DNA from: Chloroflexota bacterium
GTDB taxonomy: Bacteria > Chloroflexota > Limnocylindria > Limnocylindrales > CSP1-4
NCBI GenBank assembly: GCA_027346765.1
Contig: DAIERN010000021.1
Span: 1-12,316 of the forward strand
Direction: 5' to 3'
Length of the DNA: 12,316 nucleotides
This document shows, one piece after another, positions 12,191 to 12,316 of this stretch. Each line of letters opens with the position of its first letter. Positions within the stretch are counted from its first letter, which is position 1. The position numbers and the translations under genes were made by a program. The notes beneath the pieces are model-generated. The model was given only the letters and a program-made list of their open reading frames with translations. It was not told where the DNA came from and did not search any database.

Positions 12191-12316
12191 GTGGACGCGA
12201 ACGACGCCGCAATCGCGGACTTTCTGGCCGACTACCCGGCGCCCATCGCTGCCCGGGCCCAACGCCTGCGCCGGCTTGTGCTCGACGCCGTGCCCAGCGC
12301 CGTCGAGCGCATCCGA
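12191..12316 (+). CDS. DUF1801 protein, N-terminal part only
   Basis: From GTG 12191 the 42 visible codons read MDANDAAIADFLADYPAPIA, then ARAQRLRRLVLDAVPSAVER, and run off the window. The pattern of a short start, FL-x-x-YP, then RAQRLRRLVLDAVP-x-A-x-E is that of the DUF1801 (YdhG-like) fold, small proteins of unknown biochemical role. The start is chosen from TAACCT 8 nt upstream; the frame is also open back to ATG 12140 (MFNRFEPVSRQRLTFAA), so a longer N-terminus cannot be excluded. Confidence 0.65.
   Translation, partial: MDANDAAIADFLADYPAPIAARAQRLRRLVLDAVPSAVERIR

Noticed and set aside
1..12316. tRNA, rRNA, CRISPR, phage or toxin-antitoxin modules
   Set aside because: I looked for cloverleaf arms ending in CCA-like 3' ends, rRNA cores, repeat-spacer arrays, integrases and toxin genes and saw none that I could support.

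Overview
This is a high-GC bacterial window with strong G/C preference at third codon positions. The most likely source is an uncultured or soil Chloroflexota (Limnocylindria/Ellin6529-like), with a high-GC actinobacterium as the alternative. The reasons are two exported proteins with long Pro/Thr-rich 'TPTPTP' stalks and repeated leaderless starts, where a TAnnnT-type -10 box sits 6-8 nt before an ATG or GTG. This is inference from composition; no rRNA or marker gene is present.

Layout. 1-130: the end of a plus-strand gene (stop at 46-48) and the start of an exported-protein-like frame (ATG 73) abut the 3' part of a minus-strand gene, so a truncation or join lies near 100-135. 2222 to about 110, minus: an APH-like kinase fused to a class III aminotransferase/phospho-lyase, cut short at its C-terminus. 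4579 to 2365, minus: a compact operon of ArsR-type repressor, AHSA1/SRPBCC protein, alpha/beta hydrolase and PhnB-like VOC protein, led by a TTGACA-17-TATGGT promoter whose -10 lies inside a perfect 8+4+8 palindrome. A small MORN-like gene (4634-4870) diverges from it. 4921-5035: a symmetrical 115-bp repeat structure resembling a MITE or paired insertion-sequence ends. 5078-6109: a winged-helix AlkZ-like protein. 6209-7240: an orphan stalked sortase-like protein. 7278-7826: an AAC(2')-I-like aminoglycoside acetyltransferase, overlapping tail to tail with a minus-strand pair of alpha/beta hydrolase and PaiB-like FMN protein (9281 to 7792). 9352-10620: a lipoprotein with a Pro/Thr linker and a LamG/ConA-like C-terminal domain. 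11988 to 10756, minus: an S33 prolyl-aminopeptidase-like enzyme. 12021-12316: a doubtful short frame and the start of a DUF1801 protein.

How genes work together. The only clear multigene unit is the ArsR-led operon, probably self-repressed through the palindrome. Its ligand and substrate are unknown; the SRPBCC, hydrolase and VOC proteins suggest binding and turnover of a small hydrophobic compound. The remainder are mostly single, independently promoted accessory genes for resistance, the envelope and peptidase activity. The observations most worth following are the symmetrical 115-bp repeat, the chromosomal AAC(2')-like gene, the broken kinase-lyase fusion and the consistent leaderless promoter grammar.
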